A stretch of DNA of 64,000 nt, taken from NCBI GenBank assembly GCA_036426205.1, contig CM071568.1, positions 41,232,784 to 41,296,783 on the forward strand, read 5' to 3'. Positions 45,866-58,120 of this stretch are shown here, one piece after another. The position numbers were made by a program, and so were the translations under genes. Source of the DNA: Ascaphus truei. Lineage: Eukaryota > Chordata > Amphibia > Anura > Ascaphidae. How positions within the stretch are numbered: position 1 is the first letter of the stretch; the number at the start of each line of letters is the position of its first letter. The notes under the pieces are model-generated. The model ran no database searches, was not told where the DNA came from, and saw only the letters and a program-made list of their open reading frames with translations.

Positions 45866-46938
45866 CTGGTACGTGGTAAAGAGCCGAGAACTAGGGGTCT
45901 CACTAAACCCCCATCCAGAGCTTTACATCCCTCAATAATCGCCCCTAGTGCTGCCGAAAAACGTTTTGTATTTTCTTTTTATATTGGGATTATTTTTTTT
46001 TTTAAACCAATTTATAAGTATGTATACAGAGGTGCACACTGCTAATTGAGACTCCAAGGTTTCTTCTTTAGATTAGATTTGCGAACAGACTCCTTCTTGC
46101 TCAATTCTTTTAGATGTTTTTATTTCCTGCTACCTACTCGACTGATTACTGGTTCCTATTCAGTTAAGTTTCATAGCAAGTTATTTTAATAGCTTCTACT
46201 TGATACCACTCAAGACACTGGCCGCTTACTGACCCGTGTCTGATCTATAGATACATTACAAAGAGATGCTGGTCTCATTGAGTGTTTAATGTAGCTTTGT
46301 CAGTAATGTGCAGTCCTCATTCAGAGCAAGGCATTAAATAAGGTATTTTAATGCCTTATAGTATTTGGAATGGAAAAACCTTAATCTTTAGGTAGCACGG
46401 TTTCAATTAGCTTTCCAATATTAATTGTGGTGAAACCTTACAGTTTAGCTAGCATCGCTGCTCAGTTTTGATGTCCATGTTTTCTTTTACCTAAAAACTG
46501 TTACTAAATAAATGAACTTACAAACAATCAATTATGATCAGCTAGTGTATCTCTTTATACGCTGACACATTTTGAATATTAAAAAAAAAAAATGTATGTA
46601 GATAATTCCGGTATATTTATTCTATTTATAAATCAATACAATGATACGTACAAGATATCATATATTTGCTTACCAACACTTTCCCTTAATCAAAATAATT
46701 ATCTTTAATATTGACTGATTTAGACATATACCTGGCACACTCTGATAAAATGTCGAATCTTAATTTTTACAGTGGGATACCTTGTAACGACAAAAAGACA
46801 TCCCTATACAATATTGTCCATGCACATATGACTATCCTTGTATGCCATCAAAGAGCCATCACGTGATAAAATAGCATGTCTTTTAGGTGCATATCACTAA
46901 TTCAGTACTTAACTAGATTTAAAAAAAATCAACAAACT
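45866..46938. other. Segment A single-copy part, second copy
   Basis: Duplicate of 24561-25620. Nothing coding is recognised. Confidence 0.6.
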
Positions 46939-46939
46939 A

Positions 46940-47137
46940 GGCCTCGCGGCTTTATAGTGCCGGCAACAGCGACGCATGTTTGTGTCAAACAAATGCAATC
47001 GTCGCCATCGCATGCACTTATAGTAGGGGCGGGAGATGGTCGACGGCTTAGTCACAATCGCTGGAAGTCACTTCAATTTGATATTTCCAGCGACAGCAGC
47101 GAGACGTCAGCGTCGCGCGGCAACTATAGCGCGGCCT
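46940..47137. mobile_element. Palindromic MITE (second copy)
   Basis: Duplicate of 25623-25817, with errors in both ends (GGCCTCGCGGCTTTATAGTG on the left). Confidence 0.65.
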
Positions 47138-47204
47138 AAACCCACATCATTTGCTTATTAGTTGAAAAATAGAACACCATCACACACAATATGTGTGCAT
47201 GTGT

Positions 47205-47805
47205 CTTATCAGGAGTTTTAAACTTTCTTTTTGGTTTAGGAACCCTGACATATATTGTGAAATGTTGTGGAACCCCAACCCTCTCTAATAGCTCGTCTGA
47301 GATCAGATGCATTGTAAGGAAAACCCCCAACCCTCTCTAATAGCGCGTCTGAGTCAGATGCATGTAAGGAACCCAACCCTCTCTAATAGCACGTCTGAGA
47401 TCCAGATGCTTGTAAGGAACCCCAACCCTCTCTAATAGCGCGTCTGAGATCAGATGTCATTGTAAGGAACCCCACACCCTTTCTAATAGCGCCGTCTGAG
47501 ATCAGATGCTTGTAAGGAACCCCAACCCTCTCTAATAGCGCGTCTGAGATCAGATGCATTGTAAGGAACCCCAACCCTCTTAATAGCGCGTCTGAGATCA
47601 GATGCCTTGTAAAGGACCCACCCTCTCTAATAGCGCGTCTGAGATCAGATGCATTGTAAGGAACCCAACCCTCCTCTAATAGCGCGTCTGGAATCAGATG
47701 CATTGTAAATTCTTCTGTATTTAGTACCATTTCAAAATGGCCGGGACCCTTTAGGGATGCCGGGGAACCAAGGGTTCTAGGAACCCTTGTTAAAAAAACA
47801 CTGGT
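47205..47805. mobile_element. hAT-type MITE with expanded 49-bp array (second copy)
   Basis: Duplicate of 25893-26248. The right flank still reads GTCTATAT but the left octamer reads GTCTTAT, one base short, which fits a sequencing error rather than a new insertion. The array inside has 9 units instead of 4. Confidence 0.8.
47269..47708. repeat. 49-bp tandem repeat, 9 units
   Basis: Nine units start GGAACCCCAACCCTCTCTAA or a one-base variant. Unit lengths scatter between about 46 and 50 bases, whereas the four units in the clean copy are uniform. Confidence 0.85.
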
Positions 47806-47809
47806 CTAT

Positions 47810-49573
47810 ATCTATTTACACATATTTAAATCATATTTACACATACAAGACTATCGAGGTGTCCCCTGACAGAAGGGTGCAATGTAGTGCATATGCAATA
47901 CGGGGTTTGTTGTGGGACCCCGTCAGTAGCAAAAAGGTTTACTTTGTACACCAGAAAACAATCCACAAATGCAATAATTTTTCAGCTCCCGTTTTATTTT
48001 GAAAGGTACTGGAATGCTTTTTGTTTCTGTCTCAATGCAGCAGTTGGCATTTTGCACTAATGCAGAGATAGAGATGTATTCTGTCTTGCTCTGTTTTGAT
48101 CAAGTGCTAAACCCTATGATCATAGAGAGACAGATGCCGGGTGCAGTGACAGTGCCATGATACCTGGGGGCAGAGTGGTCCTGCCAAGACAACCAGACAA
48201 ATGGGGAGACAGAAAAAGCAGCACTGCAACAGAATGTGACAAATGAATCAGGGCTTGTACTAGTCGATAATTTTGGTTAATAAGAAAGTGACAGCATTTT
48301 TTTGCATCACATTTATTCTAACCACTGGTATTTAGAGTCTGTGTCCCAATTTTAATGACAAGCACGCAATTTGGAAAAAATATTTTTGGAAAACATTTCA
48401 TTAGCAAGGGCATGGCATGGGAGGGGGGAGCAGATGAAAGAGGAACAAGAAAAAGGAATGCGCAGATAAAAGCAGAAATAATGAGGAAACGGGAGGTAGG
48501 GGAAACACGTTTTTATTCAAACAAACATTTTTTTTTTTTACACGTATAGATGCATTGAAATATAGATTTTATATAGTAGTATATTCTGAATATGTTTTCT
48601 GAGAGATAGACTTTGTAATTAACACAATCATTAATATATTAGAGCATGAGAGCATACAAACATGGTGAAACCTAGGAATGATTGCTTATGCATGCAAACA
48701 GGCTATGGCTTACCATATCAGCACTCCGGAGAAACGGGGGAATTTGAGATCCCTATGTTTCTTTCAACACGTTTCATTCAACCTTCCCTCCGCAAAGAAT
48801 ATTGTCGAAAAGGGGAAATTAGAAATTGCCAGCTACTATATACGTAATTAATTAGAAGTGCCACAGACAAGTTACTTTTCCTTTTTACCTCAATATAAAT
48901 CTACTGTAATGCACTTGGCATTTTATGGTGTTATATTTTATGCTGGAAATGCGATGTAGGCTATTGGCAGCACTAGGTTAGAACATTATATGAAATTAAA
49001 ATCCAATTTACTCCCTTTTTTTTTTGATTTGTTCCCTCCTATGCCACAAAAAAAAATGTGAAATGACTTTTAATAATGAAGAAGAATTATTGTGACGTTC
49101 ATTATTTTAGATTGGTTTACCCTAGAGTAACTTTTATAAAGTAGAGCACTTTGGCAGTTCTTCGTAGTCATATAAAAATATAGATCTGAATTACCATTCA
49201 CCATTTACTGATTCTTTCTACTGTTCATTTCTAAAATCCTGCCATTTTTCTTGGCTGTGTTTCTCTAATGTTTGGTAAATGCCTTTTAAATAGTAACTGA
49301 TTGGGCATTTTTAAATATGCTATATAGTACAAATGATTTGCCTTTGCTTGGAGTAAATGTAAAATATCTAGGTAATATGTTCCAAATAGAAACGTGTGGC
49401 CACTAGCATAAATAACTTTAATTTCATGTTTTCTTCATCAAAAGTTTTTCTTCTTCTTTCGTTTCTGAATCAATCAAACATTAACTCTGACCTTTATAGA
49501 TGATGGGTTACCCTAAATTCATGACTTATGAACGGATGACTGTTTTCGTTTTGTTTGTGGCAAAAATGGTCAT
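47810..49573. other. Segment A single-copy part, second copy
   Basis: Duplicate of 26260-28010. No gene is seen. Confidence 0.6.
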
Positions 49574-49577
49574 TTAA

Positions 49578-49805
49578 AGAGGAGCCAAGGTGGCACTTTA
49601 ATAAAAAATATATATTATATATATATTTTTAATATATGCAGACTTTATTATCTTTATTGAAAATGAATTACCTAAACTGCTGATCGATTTAGTGCTCCCA
49701 TGTATCCATCACAAGGTCCTGCTTCCCAATTTCACTAAATTGCCACCTTTCAGTTTCAATCAATCCTTCGTCAGTGTAACTCAGCAGCTACATATGTATT
49801 CTTAT
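49578..49805. mobile_element. K500 MITE left part (second copy)
   Basis: TTAA at 49574-49577 is followed by AGAGGAGCC and K500 phrases up to the octamer ATTCTTAT (49798-49805), where the hAT-like element starts. Confidence 0.75.
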
Positions 49806-50167
49806 TAGGGTGACCTGATTTCAAAATGAAAAACGGGACACTTAAAAACATTATTTATAAACAATATACATCACGTCACGCCCCCCTCCCGTTGCCATGA
49901 CAACAGACACTAACGTCGAGGCGGTGACATGTTGCCATGACAATGTGGCATCACATGATGATGCCTCGTCACCATAATCATCCCGTTGTCATGTCAACGA
50001 TGCCTCTTGACGTCACGGAGCGACTCGTTGTTATGGCAATGTGTATTACGTGACGTCACGCAGCCATGTTGACGGATTTGGAGGGGAGATATAGCCAAAG
50101 GCAAGATAAATAAATATATATAAAAAGATCTAAAAAAAATTATCTCCGGTTTAGCCCTTCAATAGAA

Positions 50168-50430
50168 GGTGGCTACCCTGGCTGCAGTGTGTGTTTTCTG
50201 TGTGTTTTTTCTGTATACAGAGTTGGGCCCTCAGTGTGTGTTTTTCTGTATACAGAGGTGGGCCCTGCAGTGTGTTTTCTGTATACAGGGTGGGCCCCGA
50301 GTGTTATTTCTGTATCACAGAGGTAGGCCCCTGCAGTGGGTGTTTGTGTGTATAGGTGGGGGCTGCAGTGTGTTGTTTGTGTGTATAGAGGGGGGGCTGC
50401 AGTGTGTGTTTGTGTGTATGAGCAGTGATT
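50168..50430. repeat. 34-bp tandem repeat (second copy)
   Basis: Noisy version of 28636-28876 with the same unit order. Confidence 0.8.
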
Positions 50431-50679
50431 CCCAACCTTTTTTGTTTGGAGGAACCCTTAAGTATTTTGTATAATTTCGGGAACCCCTATCTGGATGACA
50501 TGTTCGACAGGGGTAAAATCCAAAATAGACGTGTAAACAGTGGGGTAATAAATCATAATTAACTCATACTTTTGAATAAACAATGTGTATATATTTTGTA
50601 ATGATTTTGGTTTAACAACATCACCCCCCCTACATCTCACATCACCCCCCCCCCCTGCATCTCACACTCACCCCCCACG

Positions 50680-51180
50680 GAACGATCTCTCCCTCCCCTC
50701 TTCTCTATCCTTTCCTCTCTCTCACCCCCCTTATCTCCCCTCTCTCACCCCCCCTTATCTCCCCTTTCTCTCACCCTCTCTCTCTCTCTCACCCCCTTAT
50801 CTCCCTCTCCTCACCCCTCTCTCTCTCATCCTCTATCTCTCTCTCACCCTCCTCTCTCACCCCCTCTCTCACCTCTCTCTCTCTCTCACCCTCTCTCTCT
50901 CTCTCACACTCACTCACTCACACTGTCACTCGCGCACACACACACATAGTCTCTCACCCCCCCCCCCCTTATCTCCTTTCTCTCACCCTCTCTCTCTCAC
51001 TCCCCCTTATCTCCCCTCTCTCTCAACCTCTCTCTCACCCCCCTTATCTCCCCTCTCTCTCACCCTCTCTCTCTCATCCTCTATCTCTCTCTCACCCTCT
51101 CTCACCCTCTCTCTCTCACCCCCTCTCTCACCTTCTCTCTCTCTCACCCTCTCTCTCTCTCACCCTCTCTCTCTCTCACA
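50680..51180. repeat. CT-rich low-complexity tract
   Basis: CTCTCTCACCCC and CCCTTATCTCC units. The first part matches 29150-29350, and the rest has no counterpart after the clean copy because that copy is cut. Confidence 0.85.
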
Positions 51181-51580
51181 CACATTTCACACTGTCACTC
51201 GCGCGCACACACACACATAGTCGCACACACCGTCACACAGTCGCACATACCGTCACACAGTCACACACACCGTCATACAGTCGCACACACCGTCACAGTC
51301 GCGCACACCATCACACAGTCGCACACACGTCACACAGTCACACACACCGTCAACCAGTCGCACACCACCGTCACACTGTCACACTCTCGCACACATCGTC
51401 ACACTCTCGCACATACCGTTACACTCTCGCGCACACACCGCACACTCTCGCACACACACACACACTCACACATACACACACTCACACTCACACTCTCACA
51501 CACACAGTCACACTCTCACACACACACTGTTACACTCTCACACACACACTGTCACACTCTCACACACACTCTCACGCAGG
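51180..51580. repeat. CA-rich tandem repeat
   Basis: CACACACCGTCACACAGTCG-type units, about 20 bases long, repeat, then simpler CACACTCTCACA units. Confidence 0.85.
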
Positions 51581-51589
51581 CAACGTTTA

Positions 51590-51950
51590 CAGCAGAAGCA
51601 TCTTCCATCTCTCCCCCCACATCTTCCATCTCTCCCCCCCCCCACATCTTCCATCTCTCCCCCCTGCAGCATCTCCCTCTCTTCCCCCCTCCTCCTGCAG
51701 TATCTCCCTCTCTTCCCCCCCCTGCAGCATCTCCCTCTCCCCCCCCCCCTCAGCATTTCTCTCTCTTCCACCCCCTGCAGCATCTCCCTCTCCTCCCCCC
51801 GCGTGCAGCATCTCCCTCTCCCCCCCCTCCTGCAGCATCTCCCTCTCTTCCCCCCCTCCTGCAGCATCTCACTCTCTTCCCCCCTCCTCCTGCAGCATCT
51901 CCCTCGCTTCCCCCCCCCTGCAGCATCTCCCTCTCCCCCTCAGCCCCCCC
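51590..51950. repeat. CT-rich tandem repeat with CTGCAGCATCTCC units
   Basis: Units of about 30-35 bases contain CTGCAGCATCTCCCTCTC and a C run. This is the reverse of 38150-38500. Confidence 0.85.
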
Positions 51951-52009
51951 ATATGCCTACCTGCGGCAACTGCGGGTTCGGCGGAGGTGGCAGGCTGTGA
52001 GCGGGCTCT

Positions 52010-52400
52010 GAGGGGTGAGGTAGGGAGAGAGCCGGGGTGACAGGGGAGGGAGGGGGGAGCCGGGGTGCCGGGGGAGTGAGGGAAAGAGCCGGGTTGCCGG
52101 GGGAGTGAGGGGGGGGGTGCCGGGGGATTGAAGGAGAGAGCCGGGTTGCTGGGGGAGGGAGGAGGGGAGCCAGGGTGCCGGGGGAGTGAGGGAGAGAGCT
52201 GAGGGAGTGAGGGAGAGAGCCGGGGGAGTGAGGGAGAGAGCCGGGTTGGCGGGGGACTGAGGGGTGGTGCCGGGGGATTGAAGGAGAGAGCCGGGTTGCC
52301 GGGGGAGGGAGAGGGGTAGCTGGGGGAGTGAGGGAGAGAGCTGGGTTGCCGAGGAGCCAGAGGGAGGGCCAGAGTGCTGGGGGAGGGAAAGCCGGGGAGA
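52010..52400. repeat. G-rich minisatellite with unit near 30 bases
   Basis: Units are variants of GAGAGAGCCGGGTTGCCGGG followed by GGAGTGAGG. The reverse copy is at 37740-38080. Long open frames (184 and 256 codons) here are repeat artefacts. Confidence 0.85.
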
Positions 52401-52722
52401 ACCAAAGCCCCGCCCCCCGGCATACTCCTACCTTGACCAATCCTCTGCGGCCCGACATTCTAAAGCCCCGCCCCCCGCATCCTCCATCCAATCCCCTGCG
52501 GTCCGGCATGTTTCTGCAGAAGCTCAACCCCTGGCAGTAAGTAAAAATACCGACCGTGCTGTGCATCCTCTTCCTCCCCGCCGACGCCCCTCCCCCCCCT
52601 TGCGCACCGCCGCCGACACAAAAACACGGGACATTCCCGGGATGGTCTGGCAACCGGTACAGCACACGAAAAACCGGGAGTGTCCTGGGAAAACCGGAAC
52701 GAATGGTCACCCTAATTCTTAT

Positions 52723-53030
52723 ATTACTAAGGCAACATTATTTATTGTTACAGTTTGCAGCTCAAATTGCTGGGAACATTGGCAACAAATGATCACAAAC
52801 AGGAATGTCTTACAAAGATCTCGCACTGCTGGGGAGGTGTGCTACAACCTGCTGTAGTAATCAAAGGATGCACAGTATATTAAAGAAGCAAAACGTGAAA
52901 TCTTATATATACAGTATATTTTTTTTAAGTAAATCAGTTCTGTAGTATTAGATAATATTGACTGTTTTTTTGTATTTTGTTTTTATTCAACTCTTAATAC
53001 CATTTTTAATGAGTTTTAAAGCATTCTATG
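52723..53030. mobile_element. K500 MITE right part and an opposed second K500 piece
   Basis: After the octamer, K500 resumes (ATTACTAAGGCAACATTATT to AATCAAAGGATGC). At about 52880 TTAAAGAAGCAAAACGTGAA begins a second, reversed K500 right end that runs to about 53030. So two copies lie head to tail here. Confidence 0.65.
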
Positions 53031-53119
53031 ATTTCTATCACCGCAGGGACATCTCGCCGCCAGGCATTTTTGCCACCAAGGTAAACCCCTACCCCTTACT
53101 GTACAAACCCCCCTAATCT

Positions 53120-53240
53120 AAACGCTATCACCTACCCTAAAACCTTCACCCTTTACTCTAAAACCCCTTATGCTAAAAGCCCTAAGCCCCTTATCCTAAT
53201 TCCCTACCCTAAAAACCCTAATGTCTTACCCTAATTTCCT
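53120..53240. repeat. Degenerate CCCTAA-like tandem repeat
   Basis: Reverse of 36862-37010, with units such as CCCTAAAACC and CCCTAATTCC at uneven spacing. Confidence 0.7.
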
Positions 53241-53734
53241 TCCCTCATTTCCTATGGCTGCAGCTTGGGCAAAGGGTCCCTCGGCGGCCAAATGCCCGCA
53301 GGGACTTGGTCGCGGCGAGATGGCCGCAACCAAATGTCAATTTCCATCATCAACAAACTGCAAAGAATGTCTCTTCACGAGGGCTAGCGCCAGCACACTA
53401 GGAGAGAGGTGATCACACTGCGGGGTGATGCATCGCTGGAACCTCTCACAGCAATACAGTACGGAGCCACAGAAGGATGGGCTATGTGTCTATGGAAAAA
53501 ATCATTGTAAAACAGGGAGCTTCAGCAAAGTCGCACCATCTCTGTACAGTGGAAATGCAAATATTCTGCAATGAAATTAGAAGGTTAATACTTTTGTGTT
53601 GAACTTTATGGTTACAATCAAAAACCCTTTCAATTGTCACTCAGAATTCTCTGTTATTACAGTAATTAAAAAAAAGTTTGTTGCTCTTTCTCACAGATTG
53701 TCCTTTTATCGGAAAGAGACTATTGCTGCTTAAG
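53241..53734. other. Segment B part with unassigned sequence
   Basis: It mirrors 36379-36860. No gene is recognised and no frame is kept in both copies. Confidence 0.5.
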
Positions 53735-54318
53735 GCTAAGGCTCCGCTGCCTCAGACCACGCGCCTGCACTGCAGACAGGCGGCGCGTGGAGAGGCACTT
53801 GACCGCTATCTGCGGTCTGTAGGGAGTGGGAGCTGGAGCTGGAGCAGGGGGGGCGTGGCCAAGATGGGTTGGGGGGGGGGGGGCGCGGCGATGCTAGGGC
53901 TAATGTTACTCTCCAGGCTGTGTGTTCCGCACGGATGTCACAGCCCCCCCCCTCTGACTCGGGGAGAGACAGTGAGCGGATCTGTGCCCCGTCACCCCCT
54001 CAGCAAACACAGGGAGAGGGTAGCCGCCTCCCTCCCTCCTCGTAGCCGCCTCCCTCCCCGTAGCCGCCCCCCTTCCCCTAGCCGCCTCCCTCCCCGTAGC
54101 CGCCTCCCTTCCCTCCCCGTAGCCGCCTCCCTTCCCTCCTCATTGGCTGACTGCGTCAGCGCTTCTGATCACCAGAAGCTTGCAGCATCGGCTGGCTGAC
54201 GCGTCACAGCACGCAGTCAGCCACGTCGGAAGGAGCCAGCGGGGACCTCCAGACTGAAGGAAAGGAGCTGGTGGCCCGTGGCTGTGCGCCGCCAGCTGCA
54301 GCGGGGCCTCAGCCTTAC
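53735..54318. mobile_element. GC-rich Harbinger-like MITE (direct copy)
   Basis: It starts TAAGGCTCCGCTGCCTCAG and ends CAGCGGGGCCTCAGCCTTA. The interior has CCGTAGCCGCCTCCCT repeats at about 54030-54130. It is the reverse of 35758-36378. Confidence 0.6.
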
Positions 54319-54504
54319 TCCTTTGATGAAGACCATTTGTTTTGGTGCAAAATACATTTTCAAACCACACAGAGGAAAACAAGCATTTAGAACTGTATAA
54401 AAAATAATATTCTATAATTAATTTCTTTGCAGTTATTGTAGGGCAATGAATCAATTTAGTTGGTACCTTCCTACTTAGTTTGTTCAGTGTATTATGCTAT
54501 AAGA

Positions 54505-54890
54505 CAGGGGTTCGCAAACTGGGGGTGTTGCACCCCCCCAGATGGGTGCAAGCATTTCTAGGGGGCATGGCGGTTACAGAGGCCCTGCGCTCTTCCCCCA
54601 GGCATTTAAATTAAATGCCGGGAGAGACGTGAGGCCTCTGTAACTCCCATACCTGCTCTCTGCCGGCTCTTCAGTGATGCGTCACCATGGCAACGCACAT
54701 CAAATGGCGCCACAGGGCCACGTGGCACGTTGCCATGGTAACGCGCGTCAAATGACGCTGCAGGGTCACGTGACGTCACATGACCTGCGGCGTAATTTGA
54801 CGCCGGGTACTTGGATAGGGGGGGTGCGCGAGTCCTACGGCTGCCAGACAGTGGGGCGCAGCTCAGGAACTGATAAATACTGCTAAAAAC
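54505..54890 (+). mobile_element. hAT-like non-autonomous element (direct copy)
   Basis: It begins CAGGGGTTCGCAAACTGGGG, a typical hAT left terminus, followed by CACCCCCCC. The inside has the phrase GTTGCCATGG and ATTTGACG motifs in tandem (54680-54800). No clear right terminus or octamer was found. Confidence 0.55.
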
Positions 54891-55189
54891 CCTGCTATAA
54901 GAAATACTTATGTCAGCAAAAGTTAAATATATAATATAGTTTGGGGCATTAGCCAATGCTGCCACATATCAGACTTTAGTGAATAGCACGTGAATGTTTG
55001 CAATAATTACTTGTTCACATTCTCATTTGCATACGCCTCGTTATAATGATTGACAACACATTGCCACAGTTAAGAGCCCATTTTCTCTGCTTCACAGGTT
55101 ATGCCTTTAGTGACTAGGTCTACCTGTCCATGACATGTCTGCGCATTGACTGTACAACCTCTGTTCATATACAGTATTGTAACATGTAC

Positions 55190-55300
55190 TGTTATAACTC
55201 TGTGCCCAGGACATACGTGAAAACGTGCATTAGCTCTTAATGTATTACTTCCTGGTAAAACATGTTATAAATAAATTAACATTAAAAAACGGTCACATTT
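55190..55300. repeat. Anuran-type dispersed repeat, reversed
   Basis: Reverse of 34690-34880, containing GTATTACTTCCTGGTAAAAC and ATGTTATAAATAAATTAAC. Confidence 0.6.
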
Positions 55301-57640
55301 CAACCTCCAATTTTTTTTTAATGATCGACTTTTAGTGACTCTCTCCCTCTGACTATGGCTGTGCATTTTATTGCATGACAGTAACGAGGCAACCAGGGCC
55401 ATATCTGTGAAGTGACGCTCTTCATCAGGCAAATTCCATCGGCAGATGGAACCTCAGTGTCCGCTCATATGAAAGGACCGTACATTGTCTCTGGAAGATG
55501 TCTAATGGAATAGCACCACTTTGGAAATGTGGCACTGTGGCCCAAATTCCCCAGGCAGTCTTCTGCCATAAGACTCCTTCCTGCATTGGAAGACCGTACA
55601 GCCGATTCAAGTCAAGTCTTATGGCAGAAGGCTGCCAGTAAATATGGCCCGTTTCCTCTTGGTGGGTTATATATCCAACACTGGTTTGAATAAAAGCACC
55701 AAATTAGAGTGAAACATAATATAGTACTAGCCCCCTCTATTTTCTGTGACCTATCATATTCACAAACATAAATATAGGCAGAAATAGAATTGAACCCCCA
55801 AAAATATTGAATATACTTAGCATGCGATATATCTGATTACTGTGTGTTAATATTTTGTATAGCAAGTTAGAATAAACGTCTGTATACAGTAATCCAAAGA
55901 TTCCTTCAAACCCCAGTCATTTTAAATGGTATATTGGCAGTGCAATCCAGTGACATAGCTCATCCTTTCAACAATTTGCAAAGTTTGTTATATAATTCAG
56001 TGAATGGTTAATTACATAACATTGTTATTCCTTAAAGCTTAACTCTGAGAGGGGTGTGTATCTAGTTTTGCAAACTGGAGAATTGCTCCCCCAAAAAAAC
56101 ATTGTGACTGTCACTTTGCATCAATGTATGAAAAGGTTATTTTCTCCTATTTGGTTCTACATGGGCTAGTGAGCGTTTTGGGGAGCTGCTATGGGAGGTG
56201 TTAGGAAAAATATAGGGGTGCATGTTAAACTGAAAAAGAAGCAAAAAGGTGACACACTGTGTGCTCATTTGCACGTCATTACCCAGAATCCCTGGCTGCA
56301 GTAGAAGCATTGTATGCTAAGACATAATGGTGAAATGCAGTGTTGCAGACCTATCTGTGACATCTGAATGCACTCACAACACAAGTAATATTTTTATGTT
56401 TATGAAAGATATCAAAATTTGATCACACAGGATAACTACTGCAGTATTCTTTTCCTTTTTTGGGCACATACATCCTTCAGGTCTCAAGTAACGTTTGTAA
56501 ACCTCTGCTTCTAAGAGATCGGCGTCAAATATACTGTAAGAGCATTTATGCTCAGTGTATTGGAACAAATTGCACAATATTGATGCCTATCCCCCCACAT
56601 AGTGTAATAGGTAATGCCATATACTGCAAATGACATACTGCTTTACTTAAAGCTCCCCATAATTGTGAGGTCTTGAAAATATCAATTGCTTGCAAAGTAA
56701 TGTTACTGAGAAACTATAGAAAAAGGCAAACACAAAGGATGTGGAATTAGAATACCTAATTCATGAATATGTACATATTGATTATATTACCATTTATCCT
56801 TAATTGCCTCAGTGTTAGGGAGAGATAAATGTCTGAAAATATAGAGGGGTCAGTTTTAGATTTAAATATTAAACAGTTATTTAAATAACACGAGATTTCT
56901 GTAACCTAAAATGAATATATTTAAATTGAGGAATTTGATTGTGTAATTGATATGAAAATATAGAGCTCAAGATAAAAGGCGGAGAGGCTGAACAAAAATA
57001 GGTTTATATTGAGAAAAGAAATAATATGCACATTTTATCTTAGATCAAAAGATGAAAGGATTTCTAGTTAGTTTTCACATTTACAGCAATAAAAGAATCA
57101 CTGTACCAGGGCTTACCCCATAAATGTCCACTTCATCACATACTGCGTGCTTGTCCTTCAAAGTTCAACTTTCTGATAAAGGAAAAACCACACAGCAGTA
57201 TAGCAGAAACAATTTAATGGGCAATATGGATAACTTCCCAAAAGGGTACATTAGGACCTCAACTGCTAGGACTATTCCCACAGCTACATCGCAGTAAGAA
57301 GTTTACAATCACAACTATTGACATGTATATTTCTCAGAAGTTCCTAAGCATAATGGAGATGTTGATATCAGTATATATTTTTTTTGTTTGATTCATATAG
57401 TGTCCATTTGTAATCAATAGCTGCAATTGTAACCATTTCCTAGGAGCCCGGTTTCTGGCATTTCAGAAATTGATGAAAGTAACAAACGAAAAGCCCTGGT
57501 TTCTTAGAAGCTAGAACCACACAACAAGTCCTGCTGCAAGAATTGTCCTTAGCAGCCAGTCAATGTATTTCACATCATGTTTTGATCATCCCCTTTTCAG
57601 TAGCTCTCCGGCAATATTACTGCTCAAGGCCCTTTTGATT
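55301..57640. other. Segment B single-copy part
   Basis: AT-rich, reverse of about 32200-34690. It contains the dispersed repeat at 56205-56350 (ATTACCCAGAATCCCTGGC). No gene is recognised. Confidence 0.6.
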
Positions 57641-58120
57641 TTTCTTGGCTCAGGAAAATAATTTTTTAACGGACCAGAAATCGGTGCTTCTGTTCTGATA
57701 TATCCCTTTGGATCACATAAGATGGAACCAAAGGCAACAAAAGAAAGGGTGTTTAAAATGTGGAATTCATTACCCATGGAGACTGTGATGGCAGATACAA
57801 TAGATTTGTTCAAAAAAGTTTGCACATCTTTTTAGAAAGGAAAGGTATACAGGGATATACCAAATAAGTAAACATGGGAAGGGTATTGATCCAGGGAGTA
57901 ATCTGATTTAGAGTTAGGAAGAAAATTATTTTTCCCCTCATGAGATCATTAGATGATATTTCACTGGGGTTTTTGTTTGCCTTCCTCTGGATCAATATAC
58001 TGTAAGTACAAATATCGGATACGTTTTTATCATCTGAATTTAGCACAGGTTGATCTTGATGGACTTACTGTATGTCTTTTTTCAAACCTCTACATTGTAA
58101 CCATAAAAATAAAAAAAATA
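57640..58120 (+). mobile_element. CR1 LINE 3-prime end (direct copy)
   Basis: From about 57744 the frame reads ERVFKMWNSLPMETVMADTI and then DLFKKVCTSF before a stop. That is the usual C-terminus of CR1 polymerases (compare DTIDIFKKRLDIFLDRK at 9340-9385). After the stop come GGGTTTTTGTTTGCCTTCC, TGATCTTGATGGACTTACTG and TTTTTTCAAACC, the 3-prime UTR of frog CR1. It is truncated at the 5-prime side. Confidence 0.8.

Larger units (their letters stand above)
41992..50900 (+). repeat. Segment A, second direct copy, indel-rich
   Basis: It follows 20690-29350 in order and orientation. The two differ every few tens of bases by one-base losses or gains, in and out of homopolymers. Net length differs by about 240 bases, nearly all explained by five extra 49-bp units. 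Contained parts: GC-rich MITE (about 42840-43185), LTR-like block (43390-44440, minus), dispersed repeat (45605-45865), and the elements listed below. Confidence 0.9.
49806..52714. mobile_element. Complete 2.9-kb non-autonomous hAT-like element inserted in K500
   Basis: The left end is TAGGGTGACC and the right end GGTCACCCTA, a perfect 10-bp inverted repeat. On both sides lies the octamer ATTCTTAT (49798-49805 and 52715-52722), and joining the two flanks restores the uninterrupted K500 sequence seen at 14490-14500. An 8-bp duplication points to the hAT superfamily. The interior is only tandem and low-complexity DNA, with no transposase. Confidence 0.8.

Noticed and set aside
20690..50900. Ancient segmental duplication of A with normal divergence
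   Set aside because: The differences are mostly one-base insertions and deletions spread evenly, and even a transposon target octamer lost a base. That fits raw-read error better than evolution, although only an alignment can settle it.
50585..51220. 211-codon S/L/P-rich frame
   Set aside because: It is pure CT-rich low-complexity sequence.
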